Of a stretch of 5,679 nt of DNA, positions 5,441 to 5,679 are shown piece after piece. This stretch comes from Halovenus sp. (GTDB lineage Archaea > Halobacteriota > Halobacteria > Halobacteriales > Haloarculaceae): the NCBI GenBank assembly GCA_003551265.1, contig PUMG01000343.1:1-5679 (forward strand). Reading direction: 5' to 3'. The notes under the pieces are model-generated. The model was not told the DNA's origin, did no database searches, and was given only the letters and a program-made list of their open reading frames with translations. Within the stretch, counting starts at the first letter, position 1; each line of letters starts with the position of its first letter. The position numbers and the translations under genes were made by a program.

Positions 5441-5466
5441 TTTATTTCGAACCAAGTCGAAATTAA
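5441..5466 (+). promoter_or_regulatory. TATA box embedded in a 26-bp inverted repeat, probable operator-promoter
   Basis: TTTATTTCGA (5441-5450) and TCGAAATTAA (5457-5466) are inverted copies matching at 9 of 10 positions, around ACCAAG. The innermost seven pairs are perfect. The left arm holds TTTATT (5441-5446), centred about 27 bases before the ATG at 5471, the expected TATA position for a leaderless gene. The right arm ends five bases before the start codon. A protein bound here would cover the TATA box and the approach to the start site. Because the gene appears to encode a DNA-binding protein, autorepression is a reasonable inference. Confidence 0.6.
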
Positions 5467-5470
5467 TCGT

Positions 5471-5679
5471 ATGGAAGAGCCGCGTCCCGAGCTGAAGGCC
5501 GGTCCCGACGAACGCGCTGAGGCACCGGACTTCGATGCGCTGACTCCGATCGATGAAGTAGTCCGTGGGAAGCGAACACGGGATGACTTCTTCGATGCGG
5601 TCCTCGAACTCGACAGTCCGGCGACTGCGAGCGATGTCGCTGACCTTGCAGGCCGTGGTGTAGACGCTGCACGCGAGTA
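5471..5679 (+). CDS. Probable winged-helix DNA-binding regulator, N-terminal part only
   Basis: An open frame starts at ATG 5471 and runs off the right edge without a stop, giving 69 complete codons. The first 25 residues are hydrophilic and acidic. Residues from about 28 onward (DEVVRGKRTRDDFFDAVLELDSPATASDVADL...) look like a winged helix-turn-helix. There is a first helix with FFDAVLEL, then the SPATASDVADLAG pattern of a helix leading to the turn, then GVDAARE beginning the recognition helix. This arrangement is common in haloarchaeal wHTH proteins; I recall it from the DUF7342 family and related ArsR/TrmB-like groups. The family name is tentative because the protein is cut off. It has its own promoter overlapped by an inverted repeat, which suggests self-regulation. 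The TATA spacing supports this start. Targets are unknown. Confidence 0.65.
   Translation, partial: MEEPRPELKAGPDERAEAPDFDALTPIDEVVRGKRTRDDFFDAVLELDSPATASDVADLAGRGVDAARE

Overview
The window looks like a chromosomal segment of a halophilic archaeon (class Halobacteria). Coding DNA is GC-rich, with third positions mostly G or C. The proteins are strongly acidic (Asp/Glu runs, few Lys). Intergenic gaps are short and AT-rich, with TATA-like boxes about 25-28 bases before start codons and little Shine-Dalgarno sequence, as expected for leaderless archaeal transcripts. The malate synthase here is of the type I recall from haloarchaea.

Layout, left to right. (1) Positions 1-373 (+): the C-terminal end of an S9-family (prolyl oligopeptidase-like) peptidase with a very acidic tail. 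(2) Positions 402-422: a perfect 7-bp inverted repeat between two convergent genes, probably a terminator. (3) Positions 439-561 (-): a 40-residue protein with two CxxC pairs, a probable zinc-binding micro-protein, with duplicated AT-rich elements in front of it. (4) Positions 626-1552 (-): an NAD-dependent sugar-nucleotide epimerase/dehydratase (GalE-like extended SDR). (5) A 153-bp divergent intergenic region with a 10-bp palindrome. (6) Positions 1706-2884 (+): a class V PLP aminotransferase of the alanine/serine-glyoxylate type. (7) Positions 2972-4276 (+): a haloarchaeal malate synthase (aceB) of the HpcH/HpaI-CitE superfamily. (8) Positions 4289-4396: six tandem 18-bp repeats, followed by a promoter. 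(9) Positions 4456-5412 (+): a DUF3179 protein with CPLC and an extra CGVC motif. (10) Positions 5471-5679 (+): the start of a probable winged-helix regulator, whose TATA box lies inside a 26-bp inverted repeat.

The best-supported functional theme is glyoxylate use. The aminotransferase would convert glyoxylate to glycine (or the reverse), and the adjacent malate synthase condenses glyoxylate with acetyl-CoA to give malate. No isocitrate lyase gene is in the window. The other genes look like independently promoted neighbours rather than one pathway. No mobile element, CRISPR array, tRNA or rRNA was seen. I found no clear evidence of a wholly new multi-gene system. The most interesting items are the tandem repeat, the operator-like repeat of the regulator, the zinc micro-protein and the second CxxC of the DUF3179 protein.
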